Shown piece after piece: positions 24,906-36,235 of a stretch of 64,000 nucleotides of DNA. Below the pieces are notes generated by a model. The model was not told the DNA's origin. It saw only the letters and a list, made by a program, of their open reading frames with translations, and ran no database searches. Position numbers and translations under genes: made by a program. Within the stretch, counting starts at the first letter, position 1. Each line of letters begins with the position of its first letter. Origin of the DNA: Phialocephala subalpina (lineage: Eukaryota > Ascomycota > Leotiomycetes > Helotiales > Mollisiaceae); NCBI GenBank assembly GCA_900073065.1, contig FJOG01000016.1, positions 558,001-622,000 of the forward strand. The letters are read 5' to 3'.

Positions 24906-26299
24906 ATGTCGAAGCCGACCCCATTCAAAATTGCCGTCTCAGACGACCTACTTTCCTTCATCCAGCAGCGCGTTGCAACAGCTCGAATCCCACCTGGTCT
25001 GGAATTCCCTCCATCAGAGGCATGGTCTGATGGCATTCCACCTACCACTGTTAATCAGATTCGGGAATATTGGGAGAAGAAATATGACTGGCGCACTGTG
25101 GAAGCAAGGATCAACAACCACCTCAAAATGTTTACAATTCCGATTAGTGAAGCTGGTGAAGACCTCACCATCCACTTCGTCCATCACCGTTCCGATCGAG
25201 AAGGTGCAATTCCGTTGCTCTTCCAGCATGGCTGGCCGGGAAGTTTTCTCGAAGTCGAAAAGATTATCGACTCGTTGACCTCGCCTCCTGATCCGAGCCA
25301 ACAGGCATATCACGTTGTTGCTCCTTCACTACCTGGGTTTGCGTTCTCGTCTTGCCCGAAAAAGGATGATTTTATGGTCAAGAATATGGCTGCTGTTGAC
25401 AACAAACTTATGCACGCCTTAGGATACTCTAAGTACATGGCGCAGGGCGGTGATTGGGGTTCTATTGTGATTCGACATATTGGCCTGATGTACCCGGACA
25501 GCTGTTTTGCTATTCATGTCAACATGCTTTTCTCTGGGCCTCCGAGTATTTGGAGAAATCCTCTGACTCTGGCGTATTTTATGTTCTGGGCGATGTGGCA
25601 AGACAAGTCGAAAGATGGCAGTTTATTGGGGCGGATCATGTGGTGGATGAGAGAAGAGTCGGGTGCGTTCTGAATCGCGGACCGAGTTCATATTACCTGA
25701 CGTGCCCTTAGGCTACTTAGAAATCCAGGGCACCAAGCCACAGACGCTCTCCTATGGGTTGGTCGACTCACCAATCGGAATGGTTGCGTGGTTAAGAGAC
25801 AAGATGGAGCCCTTGATAGACACCGACTTCTCGTGGAGTGAGGAACAGACCATCACATGGGCTATGGTCAGTATCCCACATATCGACCGACTTCAAAGCT
25901 CACCCTTTCTAGATGTACATCATTCCTGGTCATTCAGGACATGCACAAATCTACAAGAATACCAAGGGAAAGAAGATGGAAGTACAAAAGTCCATGTTGT
26001 CGAATCCTATTTCCGCCAAGGTTGACTTTGGAGCATCCTTATTCCCAAAAGGCAAGTAGACTGAAATTCCTTTCTCGACTCGGGTTAACGATGTTGCAGA
26101 GACGATGAATATACCAAGATGGTGGGCAGCATGTAGTGTTGCACTGAACATTGTGTATTGGCAGGAGCATGATAAAGGAGGACATTTTGCTGCTACAGAA
26201 AGCCCTGACATGCTTGTGCAAGATATCAGGGAGTTCACCAAGAAGATTAGGCCTGGGCATCTTACAAACCTGGTTAAAAGTGGAAAGTTGAAGGTTTAA
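24906..26299 (+). CDS. Epoxide hydrolase, EHN type (alpha/beta hydrolase)
   Basis: Hydrolyses epoxides to vicinal diols, usually in detoxification or secondary metabolism. Four exons: 24906-25662, 25712-25866, 25913-26051 and 26100-26299, giving 416 residues. The N-terminal EHN-type region (about 1-110) is followed by the oxyanion-hole motif HGWPGS (108-113) and the nucleophile elbow GGDWGS (181-186, nucleophile Asp about 183). The C-terminal GGHFAA supplies the catalytic His (about 379). The third intron appears to be GC-AG: GCAAGT at 26052 with acceptor TTGCAG at 26099 and a GTTAACG branch-like site. Reading through instead would stop within two codons and lose the catalytic His. No signal peptide; the substrate is unknown. 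Confidence 0.9.
26052..26099 (+). other. Predicted GC-AG intron of the epoxide hydrolase gene
   Basis: The 48-bp sequence starts GCAAGT and ends TTGCAG. Splicing it restores phase 1 and joins FPK to a C-terminal exon with the conserved GGHFAA motif. No GT donor in the vicinity gives a correct frame. Confidence 0.75.
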
Positions 26300-26820
26300 T
26301 GTCTGACTCGAACGGGTTCACTTATTTCAATTGCCAGGACCATCCTGAATTCGGACTTGGTCCTCGCTTCTGTTCTTCAGGGCCGTCCCGTGCTCCTCCA
26401 GCACAGGCCTATTTTTAGCCGTGAGATATCCTTGAGGATCTCCACTACCAAGCTCAGGGCAGCAAACGTGCTCGAACCTGGATATATAACAAAACAACGA
26501 AATGTATTCTATGAGGCTTTTCCAATAATTTGAGGTAATTATCACCTCATGTACCACAAAAATGACCTCCTCATCATGGATTACCGGTAGCCAATCCTTA
26601 TCAAGCGCACCCCGCAAAAGTGGGTCTACGATACGTGCTACGGTTCTAACTCAGCTCTTCACTCTTTCCTCCTCCGTCATTCAGTCTCTCTCTCCCATTC
26701 AACGCTGTGCTGCCATCGCCGCAGCTTCAATGGGCCAAATTTCCTCCTCTCGTTTATTTCCTCTTCTGGTTTCTTCGCTTGGTTTGAATTTCGGTTTATC
26801 GTTCGAAACCGCCAGCCAAA
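26300..26820. other. Intergenic, no supported gene
   Basis: Short open frames only. It may hold the 5' part of the next gene if that gene has an upstream exon. Confidence 0.4.
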
Positions 26821-28163
26821 ATGGTCGTCTTTCTGGATCTTGAGGATGAGAATGAACCTCCAGAATTGGAACAAGGGAGAAATCATCATTGGTTGATACA
26901 GCAGCATGGGAATACGGGGAGCTTGAGAGGGTTGAGTCTGCGGCCACAGAAGGATGTTGACAAAGGGAGGGAGAATCCTAATAAGGAGAAGGGGATTACT
27001 GAAGCTTTGGCTTGTTACCCGTTCGTCAATTTTCACAGGCCCGTCTTGTTTATTATCAATGCCTTTCGTCTGGATAGAAGAATACTGATGGTACATTCTC
27101 TTAGGGTCATTGCCTCCATTGCCTCCCACATCGACCTGAATACCATCGATGCCCTCTCTCTCACATGCCGCCAGATTCGAGCGAACCTGCTCCAGTTCCG
27201 CAACCAGCTCATCATTTCCACGCTTCACTGCGAGAATGAAGCAATCGAACCAGATCCAGAACATACGTTCAGATACCGTGCCCGCGCTGCGGACTGGTAT
27301 TTTGTTGAGAGTGGCAGAGAAGCTATCGGATCTGGGGCTGGGAAGTTCGGTGATTGTGCGAGGGACATGGTAGGAGAATGCAGAAGATGCATTCGTGTTG
27401 TTTGCAGAGTGAGTATCATGCTATGCATAATCTACTATCATTTAGGGACTGACGATGGTAGAACTGCACGATCAAACCTCCTGCCCCTATCCTCCTACGC
27501 CACCGCCACCGTCGAATCTGCAGTGCTTGCTCCCGAGTCCCTCTTTCCTCGCTCGTTCACCCGGCCTCGACACATACCCACGATGACCCTGTCGCACCTC
27601 CGATAAAGCTCAGTGCTGAGACGTTGAAACGGGAAATCTGCACATGCCCCGAAAGCGTCTGGCTCTGTCAACCCTGTGGCCGCAGTCTCCGCAGCTCAGA
27701 TGTCGAGTACGAAAGCATCTGGAAATGGCGGACACGCTACCTTCCTTCCCTCGGCGGTCTCGGGGTCGGTATAGGCGAAGGCAATCGTGGCGTCCCTTGC
27801 GGTCGAGGCCGAGAATGCGTCGCTGCCAAGGAAGTCGAATCAGAAGTCGACTGTGACGCGGAAGATGCTCGAGATAGCAATAATGCCAGTCCATCCTCGA
27901 GTCCCGGCTCATCAAGTGGCATCATTCGAAATGGAACACCGACTCAGATGGGACCTGGGTATGCCAGACATGAGATTGAGGGCATTGGAGGCAGGGTCAA
28001 GACTAAATTGGTTAGGATGGTCAAGGTCGGTGCTTGTGTACCGGAGTTTGAGGTCGAGAAAGATGCGGGGAAGTTTCTGGTTCGAGAGCAGGAGGGCAGG
28101 GCGAGGAGTTGGTGCGGATGGTGTTGGAGGGCCATTCCTGGCGTTAAGGATGTTATTGAATGA
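26821..28163 (+). CDS. F-box-like, cysteine-rich hypothetical protein
   Basis: Exons 26821-27408 and 27462-28163 are joined in phase 0 across a 53-bp GTGAGT intron. From the first Met the product is 429 residues; from a downstream Met at 27088 it is 340. The segment VIASIASHI-DLNTIDALSLTCR resembles an F-box helix pair, which would link it to SCF ubiquitin ligases. A run of paired cysteines spans the exon junction (ECRRC, VVCRNC, RICSAC, EICTC, LCQPC) and another lies at the C-terminus (WCGWCW), suggesting zinc binding. The N-terminal 89 codons look unlike the rest, and a TCTCTTAG acceptor just before GTCATTGCC suggests that the true start may be in an undetected upstream exon. The function is not established. 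Confidence 0.6.
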
Positions 28164-28839
28164 GCATATGAGCATACGGAGCGTAATGTGGTTGGTACCT
28201 GCTATTGCAGCAGAGTAACGCCGTTGAGACTAGGCAACAAGACCTATGAAATTCAAAATTTGATGCGCGCACTCGATATTGAGCTGAGCTGCTCTCTCCG
28301 AACGTGAACCCCTAGCTTTCTCGCTTGCCCCCCTTCTCCGCAAGCCTCTCCGAAGCCCACCCACATTTACACCTCCGCAAACCCCTCTATCATCTATATA
28401 AATTTAAACGCCAACAAATCCAGCATCAATCCGCACAAGATACCCGCCTGCTACTCGACTTTGCGGATTGTGAAGGGAGACCTATCGACTATTACTTCTT
28501 CACACTTTGTTTCTTCTAAATTCTTTGTTTAAAATCTTCTCCCTTCCGGAAGTAAATCCCTACACAACTAGGGTTTCTTACTCCGATGCCTATCTACGGA
28601 TGGGTGTCGGAGGTTCTTTTGGCTTTTTTGGCAATTTTTTGCACGGGAGTCGGTGTTAAAGCCGATGTTGATGAGACTTTCTTTTTACCCTGGTCTTTTA
28701 GAAAGGGAGTTGTACGCGAAGCGAGGCCTGTGAGCCCCCTTTTTTTGAGTTTGCTAAAGAGGAGAGTAGCTGAAGCCGGTGTTCGATAGTGATTTAGGCA
28801 AAAGGGCATCAATTTCATTCATTTATTATTCATTCTTAC
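28164..28839. other. Convergent 3' intergenic region
   Basis: The 3' ends of two converging genes meet here. A 67-codon frame at 28586-28789 begins with a hydrophobic signal-like stretch, but it overlaps the likely 3' UTR of the transporter gene and has no other support. Confidence 0.45.
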
Positions 28840-30393
28840 CTAATTTGCCTCTGACAACAGCCCCTCTTCTTCCTCGACTGCTGTTGCCTGTCTACTACTG
28901 CTTCTCCTCCCATTCCAATTCCCAGTCCTACCCCTTCTCAATCTTTGCGCATCCCAATCAGCTCTACCTGCCCACCTATCCCACGCCTTAACTAAGTAAT
29001 CTGTCCCAAATCCGGCCGCAGAATCCCACACGGCCTGCCCGTGATAGATGGCATGGCATAGCATCCCGGCCAGAAATCCTACGCCGTCGTTCTTGAATGC
29101 TAGAAGGAAGCCGACGGTCATGAACATCACTGTCCATCTTTCCAACCTCTCTTCATCGCTTAGTTGTCTTTGTTGCTTTGAACCGTTCGGTCCGCTTCCT
29201 TCTCCATTGCCGTTATTGTTGCCAGATCTTGAGTCTGAAACTTCCCACAGATCTCTAGCTCCGTAATTCAAGCTCTCGCCCACCTTTACGAGCTCAAGAC
29301 CTGCGGCTAGGACCATGATTCCCAACAAACCTTTCGGGTAGCTATACAAGAGGGAGATAAGCTCTTCTCCGAAGAACAGCCCTAAAAGGATCTTGAAACT
29401 ACCAAGCATGATAATACTCGCTCCACTCCTTGCTCCAAATCGGTATTGAGCAGCCAGTCCACCGGAACCGTGACACACAGGCATAGCACCGAACCATCCA
29501 CCGATTAGGTTCATCATTGCGACGCTAACCCCGATGCTAGTTACAGATGGAGCTGGCAAGTGAGGCAGGAGATCAGAGGATAGGTAGGAGACTGCTATTA
29601 TGGAGTTGAGAGTCGTGAGGGGTATTTGGCCGAGTCCTGCGTTCAAAGCTCCGGATTGAAAAGCGGTCCATGATGGGAGGTAGGTTCGGGGATGCCAGAA
29701 TCTGAATGAGGGTAATGAGTTTGGACCTGCGATTATGATCGAGAAAATCAGCCCAATGAGGAAGATTGTTAATGCGTAAGGTATCCTTGGGAGTCTTTGA
29801 GTGAGGAGTAAGAAGACGAATGCGAAGAATGCCCAGAGTAAATTGTCGAATGGGTTGGGGGTTGTCCAGCCCAGGGGTTGGAGGAGAGTGGTTCCGGCGG
29901 AGAGGACGAGGGAGAGGCCGGCGCCGACTTGGATTCCTTTTACTACGGGAGTTGGAATGACGTGGGTGAACCAGCGTAAAAGGCCGGTGATGCTGAATAA
30001 GAGGACTATGGAGGAGGTTGTGAAGCCTGCGGAGATGGTTTCTTCGATTGTGAATTTACGTGCGATGGCTACTGCTGCGATTGCCTAGAGATGTGTTAGT
30101 CCACGTGATTTATCAACTTGAGTTCATAAGAGCAAGAAGGATCCCTAGCTTTGGCTTACTTTCATGGGCTGCACTGGAAGTGGTATGCCAAAGGCTACTC
30201 CTGTAAAGATGTTCCAGAGTCCAGAGAAGACGAGGGTTGTGGATAGTGATATGGAGTTGTTGACTGCCAGAGCTATCATAAGTGGGAGCAAGGTTCCCAG
30301 ATCTCCTAATGATCCAGAGATCTCCGACAGAGGAGAGCTTCGAAGGACAGCAACATTGTTTGCGTGAAATCGTCGGATTTGGGTGAAAGCCAT
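28840..30393 (-). CDS. Molybdate transporter, MOT1 family
   Basis: High-affinity molybdate uptake for the molybdenum cofactor is the role of characterised MOT1 proteins of the sulfate-transporter-like group. Two exons, 30393-30160 and 30084-28840, with a 75-bp intron in phase 0; 492 residues. The signature region SEISGSLGDLGTLLPL follows shortly after the start, then PVQPMKAIAA. The second half repeats the pattern with GGWFGAMPVCHGSGGLAAQYRFG, typical of MOT1. About ten hydrophobic helices are visible, with a polar Asn/Gly/Ser loop before the last ones and an acidic tail EEEEGLL. An upstream in-frame start at 30519 would add 42 residues without family resemblance, so 30393 was preferred. No STAS domain is present, which separates it from true sulfate permeases. 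Confidence 0.9.
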
Positions 30394-30861
30394 GTTTATT
30401 CCTGCGGGAGCCAAGGCGATGTGAGCGGGCCGGGGCGAGGTCCGTCTGGATGTCCTCAAAGAGGTTGTGGAGCTGGCACAGGAATCGTTGTAGAAGTCTA
30501 GTAATGAAACCAGTCTCATTAGTATGTAGAAGCAAGAATATGTACAATAACGAAGGAAAGAGGATGCCCGTGAGGGACTTCTTAGATCTGTAGATGTCTC
30601 ACATGGTCAAGGTCATTTGAGCGGAGATGCACGTAATCGCCTCGCTTAATTTTAGGGAGGTTCGGGCCCGAAGTGGGATGGCATCGCGAAAAGTGGGTCT
30701 GCAACAAAGCGCGACTCGCGACGCGTTCTGGTGGACCACTTCCCAACCTCTTGGAGCTTCATACTTCAACAACCATGAATATTTCTCCCGCATGATTCTT
30801 TACTATTGCCATCAGATACTTTTTATTGTTTTTCGTACATCCATACCTTTTCGAAGGAACA
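30394..30861. promoter_or_regulatory. Divergent promoter, MOT1 / MRC1, with E2F/MBF-like boxes
   Basis: Within this 468-bp spacer, TCGCGAAA lies at 30684-30691 (CGCGAAA, an SBF/E2F-like core) and ACGCGT, the exact MluI cell-cycle box bound by MBF in yeasts, lies at 30721-30726. They are about 140-180 bp upstream of the MRC1 start codon. S-phase expression of replication genes through such boxes is established in yeasts; their use here is an inference. Confidence 0.5.
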
Positions 30862-33800
30862 ATGGCCTCTACACGGGAATCTTCTCCAGCGCGGAGTGAA
30901 GCTGGCACAGCTTCTCCAGGTCAATTGACACCAACTTCGAAGGTTAAAGCCATGTTGGCCGCGTTGGACAATGATTCGGACGATGAAAGTCTTGCTGGAG
31001 CAGTACGAAGCAAATTGGTCGCCTCAATTATGAAAACACCGACAAAACCTGCAAATGCTGTCGACACGATGCCCTCTCAGGAACGCGTCGAAGCCACGAA
31101 AGCTGCGGAAGCAAGCTCAGAGGATGATGAGGAGATATTACGACCGAAAGGGCGCATGGCAGCTCGAATGCAGGCAGAACAAAATAGTTCTGAGGAGGAC
31201 GTGGCGCCAGCTGTTGACGTACGAGAGAGAGTACGAAAAATGCTTGCAGCTAGAAGCAGGTCACCTTCACCAGCTTCCAATGCCGACAACAACGACGAGG
31301 GTCAGGATAGCGATGTGCCAGTTGTGCCACGGAAGCGAAAGATTCGACAAGGTCGCCGAGAAACTCCCAAGTCGAGCCCAGTAAAGGGTCCTGCATCACC
31401 AAGCTTATTTGTCTCGCCCCGAAGACACGGATCTGCGAGCCCTCCTCGCGATAGATCGGACTCAGATGATCTGCCAGAGGACCCAATCAAAGATGACCGA
31501 TTCATGGCTCTTGTGGCGAAGAAGAGACAGGAGCGTCAGGCTCGGGATGCAGAAGCCGCAAAGGAGAAAGCTAAGAAGGCTGCCGAGAAGAGAAGATACA
31601 CAGAGATGTTGCATGAGTCGGATGATGACAGTGATGATGAGGGTGGGCGGCGACTTACACAACAGACTCGACCAACTCGCAAGGCCAGTAAGAGAGCAAT
31701 CGAGGAGATCAATCGGGAATCACAGCGTATAAGCCGGAATCAACAATTGGCACATCAAGCTGTCACGAAGAAAAAGATCACCAAGGAGAGCTTATTTGCA
31801 AGATTCAATTTCAGAGGTACCAAGCAGGGAGAGGGCGCTGAGGAGCTCCCTCGCCCTTCTAGCTCGAGCTCTGCAGCACCCCATTCGGACGTCGAGGCGA
31901 AGGATACGCCACCAACTTCACCAGCTTCTCAGCATAGCGATGATAAAGACGTTGCCATCCCAATCCAAGGACCTGCCGAAGAAGGGGAAGATGACGCGGA
32001 TTTGCCAACATTAGAGGAAGCTTTAACCTCATCACCTCCACGACGACTGGACAAGGGGAAAGGAAGGGCTATAGAAGAACCAGTTGCAGAGCCAATCCAA
32101 GAGGTCGTGATTCCCAAGAAGCCAATATTTCCTCAGCGACCAATTCGAATTCGACCCCCAAAGCCTGCTGATCGGACGATATCTCCCATGGACGATTCCG
32201 ACAGTGATCTCGAGATCGTTGCTGCAAAGACCCCTAAACTCAAGAAGAAGCTTGACGCGATGTTTGACAATGTCCCAGCGAATCAACAAAAGGAATCACA
32301 TGCTCTCCATGTGCAGCGAATGCTGGCCCACCTCTCATCTCCAGGAAAGAAAAATGTTGGGCGGAACAAAAAACCTTCCATGACGACCACGGAGCTCGAG
32401 ATGTCATTGCAGCAACGTGCAAGACAGCAGGCAGTCCGAGAGAGAGAAGAGAGATTGGATGCTTTGAGAGCCAAAGGTATCATCATTCAGACGGCTGAAG
32501 AGCGAGAGAGGGAAATGGTTGATGTGGATGATATTCTTGCCGCTGCTAGACGTGAGCAAGATGAGCTTGCCAAACGCGAAAAGGCTGCCGCAAAGAAGGA
32601 GCGCAAAGACAACGGTGAGGTAGATCTGTTGGGCGACAGCAGCGATGATGAGGATTGGGAGGAAAGCAAGGATGAAAAGAAGGTTCTCGATGACGAGCTG
32701 GCTATCTCTGGTTCAGAGGATGAAGAGGGTGACGATGAATCAGGAGAAGATGCTGGCGAAGAAAGCGGCGGTGAAGAAGAGGATGAAGATGCGATGGCAC
32801 TCGACGATGAAGAAAACGAGGCAGCTGCAGTCGCTTCCAAGGGAATGTTTGACAACGAAGCCTCAGAATCTGACGACGATGAAGCTGAAGCTGAAGCTGA
32901 AGCATCGGCCGATGAAGAGATGACGGAGGGTGCAGATGCGAATGTTGTCGAGGACGAGGAAGAGCAGCTACCTGCACATCGCAGAACCAGAAAGCTCAAC
33001 ATCATCTCTGACGACGAGGAAGAAGAAGACAGTCCAGCGGAGAAGCGACCCCCACTGGTAACCCAAGTCGACTCACCTCTGCCTCCGAAGACTGACTCGC
33101 CCATGGCCCCAAATTCAGTTCTCCGATCAGCAACCAAGACTTTCATCCCAGGATTGACAGTAGCTGGTCCTGCCGGACTTGGTCTGACACAGATTTTCGC
33201 CGGTACAATGGACGAGAGTCAAATGGACTCATATGAGCCCTCGCAGACTGCACCCAGACCTGCTTCGCCACAATTCAACGCCGCTCGGGAACCTATGGCC
33301 TTTTTGAAGCGGTTTGCAGCTCCCGAACTGCCACCATTCATGCCAACAATGTCAGAGGATACCCAGGACATCGATGACATTAGCCCTTCCCAAGCCACCC
33401 ATATCCCTGAATCCCAACCAACACAAGGGGTCTCACAAGGAGTCGATTTACACTTCTCTCAATCACAAGTACACGAGTTTGACAGTCTTGTTGAGGATAC
33501 GCAGATGTCACCATTTGTAGCTACTCAAGATGCAGGCTTCCAGGACTATACCCCAATCAAAGGACGATTCATGGATGTACCGCCCTCGACGGTGGAGACT
33601 GTCGTACTCGAGCCAACAGCTGTCCCAGAAACCATGCAGGAAACCCCAATTGTGAAGAGGAAGGGCAAGCTTCGTCGACGAGCTCCTCAAGTGGCTGCCT
33701 TCTCGGACGAAGAGGATGCTGGAGAGCCTGCTGGACCAGCTGTTGATGAGGATGACTTTGAAATCACCGCAAATGTTTTCGATGTGATGAAGAAAGCTTC

Positions 33801-35115
33801 CAAGAAGAAGGTTGTCGTTGATGAATTCGACAAGAGGAAAAGCGATGCGAAGGGAATGGTCCATGAGCAAGCCGAGGAATCAGAGGATGAATATGCTGGC
33901 CTCGGTGGTGCCAGTGATGATGAGAGTGGCGGTGAAGAGGATGCGTATGTCAAGGAGATGATTGACGACGAGGCTGGAAAGAATGTGGATGAAAGCAAGC
34001 TCGCAGCCTTCTATGCGTAAGTCTAGCACACAAAATTTCTAGATAATGTCTAATATTCCTGCAGGGACCGTGAGAGAGCGAGCGACGAGAAGCAAGTCGA
34101 GAAGCTGTTCAAAGACATTACCAACGGCATGCTTCGACGTAAACGAGGAGCTGATCTTGACCTGTCGGATTCTGATGACGGAGGAGAGGCAAAGAAGCGA
34201 AGAAAGCGAAAGGAGTTTGCCAAGATGCGTAAAGCTCTTTTGGCTGATGAACGGATCGGCAAGATTGCAGAGAACCCAAAGAGACAAGCATTCTTGCGAG
34301 CCCTCGAGGACCGTGGAAGTGAAGACGAGATGGACTTCTTGGATGATTTCGCTGAGCAAGAAGATAGCCAGGACTCACAATCACAATCTCAAACTGAGGG
34401 ATCACAGCAAGTTGTGCCAGACAGCCAGCCAACTGAGATGGGACCACCAAAGCGAAAGCGCTCAGATGATGCCGAAGAAGCTGCAAATCGACCACCACCA
34501 CATCTTCGAAGGACCAAGCCAGCCAAGAAACCGACCAACATTTCGGAGATCAGAGAGTCGTTATCAAGCCTCATCGAAGAGCCAAACGCCATCATCGCTC
34601 CTGCAGATTATGGCTCCGACTCCGACGATGACTTGGAGATTGAGGATGAACACGATTTGAACTCAGGCAGAGTCAAGGAGAAGGAGAACCGCGATCCTTT
34701 CGCACTACGTAGGACTAATACTTCCGTCATCGACAGAATCTCTCTCAAGCGACAGTCATCAAGCTCGACATCGACCAGCGCGAAACTTGCCTTCACAGTC
34801 TCTTCTGCTACGTCTGGATTTAAGGTCCCGCTTTTGTTGAGACGTGCTACTACGAATAATAGCATCGCTTCTTCGACCAGCTCGAGTGTCAGTGGTGGTA
34901 TGTCGGGTACGGAAAGAATGGCGGGCGGTGCCGGTAGTGAAGGTGTCAGGAGAGGGGGAGGAAAGGGCAGTGGTATCAACTACTTTACAAGGGAGAGTGA
35001 GAGAAGGGCAGCTGTGGCGAAGAGAGAGGGAAGGAGAGAACAGAAGCTCGTCAAGGGCGCTCAAGTCAGAGCTAAGGTGGTTGGTGGATTGTTTGGTGGT
35101 GGGAAATTCGAATGA
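30862..35115 (+). CDS. mrc1: DNA replication checkpoint mediator MRC1 (Claspin-like)
   Basis: Travels with the replication fork, links polymerase epsilon and the helicase, and relays stalled-fork signals from the Mec1/ATR kinase to the Rad53/Cds1 kinase in the nucleus. Two exons, 30862-34016 and 34065-35115, with a 48-bp intron in phase 2; 1401 residues. The protein is mostly disordered and charged with many SQ/TQ sites, the ATR target motif (for example the TQ/SQ cluster around residues 820-890). A helical MRC1-like region with QQRARQQAVREREERLDAL lies near residues 507-590, then long acidic tracts. The conserved C-terminal segment with KEMIDDEAG and KLAAFYADRERASDEK spans the intron. The ATG at 30862 is the first in the frame. 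Confidence 0.93.
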
Positions 35116-35353
35116 GGTGTTGTGTTCCGGTACATAGTTGGAGTTCGGACTCAGGAAGGCATGGTGTTCGGAGTCACGGCTGCATACAAACTTCTATCAA
35201 GTCAGGATAGGGCATAGCAATTGAATGAATGATTGAGCCTTGAAATACCTACAAACAATATGTTCCTCTTATTCTATGTACAAACACCTATGACGCCCGA
35301 CATACATACATCGATACAAATCTAACAGATCCCACCCAGCAGGAATACAACAT

Positions 35354-36235
35354 CTAAACCACAGATCCAGGTTCCAGCGCTGGCTCATGCGCCTTCCGTC
35401 CCACCTTTTCCATCAACCCCTCCTTCCCATTCCCCGTCAACCTCTCCTCCCTCTCCATCTCCCTCCCATGCATCTTCTTAACCCTCTCCAAAATCCAAAA
35501 ATTGTACAATGCAAACAGTACTCCCGTCACAATCATCGCCGCCCCGGTCACAATTGCAGTGACTCTCGCAGTAATACTCCAGTCTCCTCCTTGCTGACTA
35601 TAAACCTGCACCAGCGTACTTATCAGTCCAGCGAAAGAGTTGAGGCAGCCAGGGAGGAAAATGCGGTTTAGGAGCCAGACGTAGTTCTGATGCCATTTGT
35701 ACCAGAGCCAACTCATACCGATGGCTCCAATGCCGCAGCATACGCCGGCGATGACGAGGAGGGAGACGTGTTTTACGCTGTGTAAAATGGCCGTGGCGGT
35801 TGCGGAGGACGTGACGGATGGATTATCGTCGAGCTTCTGGAGAGAGGTGAATGTTCCGGGGAAGATTATGAAACCGGCGAGGAGGATCCAGGTGAAGAAT
35901 GAGGCGAGGATGTTGTGGAGGCGGGGAATGGTGTCGAGAGAGAGGAGCATGGACATGTAGCGTGTTTGGACTGAGTTTTGGCGGTTCGGTCCTGAGGGTC
36001 GGTACGAAGAGCGTTCGTTTGGAGGAGGGACGTAGTATGGTGATGAGTGTTGGGCTGGAGAGGAGGAGTGTCGAGTGGGAATGGGGAAGTGGTGTTCTGT
36101 TGAGACATTTTTGTGAGATGTGGTGGCGGTTCGTGAACGTTCGGGTTTGCGTATCGAGGTCGTGCCGATGGTTTTTATGCTACCGTTGGAGTGGGAGTGT
36201 GGTTGTGATATTGGGAGGGTGGAGGAACGACCCAT
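35354..36235 (-). CDS. Four-TM hypothetical membrane protein
   Basis: A single exon of 293 residues. The first 95 residues are polar and rich in Ser, His and Pro. A conserved-looking YMSMLLSLDTIPRLHNI helix then leads into four hydrophobic segments (about 110-130, 150-175, 185-215 and 230-255), followed by a charged tail starting VKKMHGREMEREE. I do not recognise a named family, although the compact transmembrane core with short loops looks like a conserved fungal protein. The only ATG matching the start of the frame is at 36235; the codon at 36253 is TTG. The upstream region carries a 40-bp tandem repeat. Confidence 0.75.
   Translation of the reverse strand: MGRSSTLPISQPHSHSNGSIKTIGTTSIRKPERSRTATTSHKNVSTEHHFPIPTRHSSSPAQHSSPYYVPPPNERSSYRPSGPNRQNSVQTRYMSMLLSLDTIPRLHNILASFFTWILLAGFIIFPGTFTSLQKLDDNPSVTSSATATAILHSVKHVSLLVIAGVCCGIGAIGMSWLWYKWHQNYVWLLNRIFLPGCLNSFAGLISTLVQVYSQQGGDWSITARVTAIVTGAAMIVTGVLFALYNFWILERVKKMHGREMEREERLTGNGKEGLMEKVGRKAHEPALEPGSVV

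Noticed and set aside
28586..28789. 67-codon frame with a signal-peptide-like start, a possible small secreted protein
   Set aside because: It lacks cysteines, overlaps the probable 3' UTR of the opposite gene and has no further evidence.
32487..33146. 219-codon serine-rich minus-strand frame
   Set aside because: It is the antisense shadow of the acidic GAA/GAT-rich tracts of MRC1.
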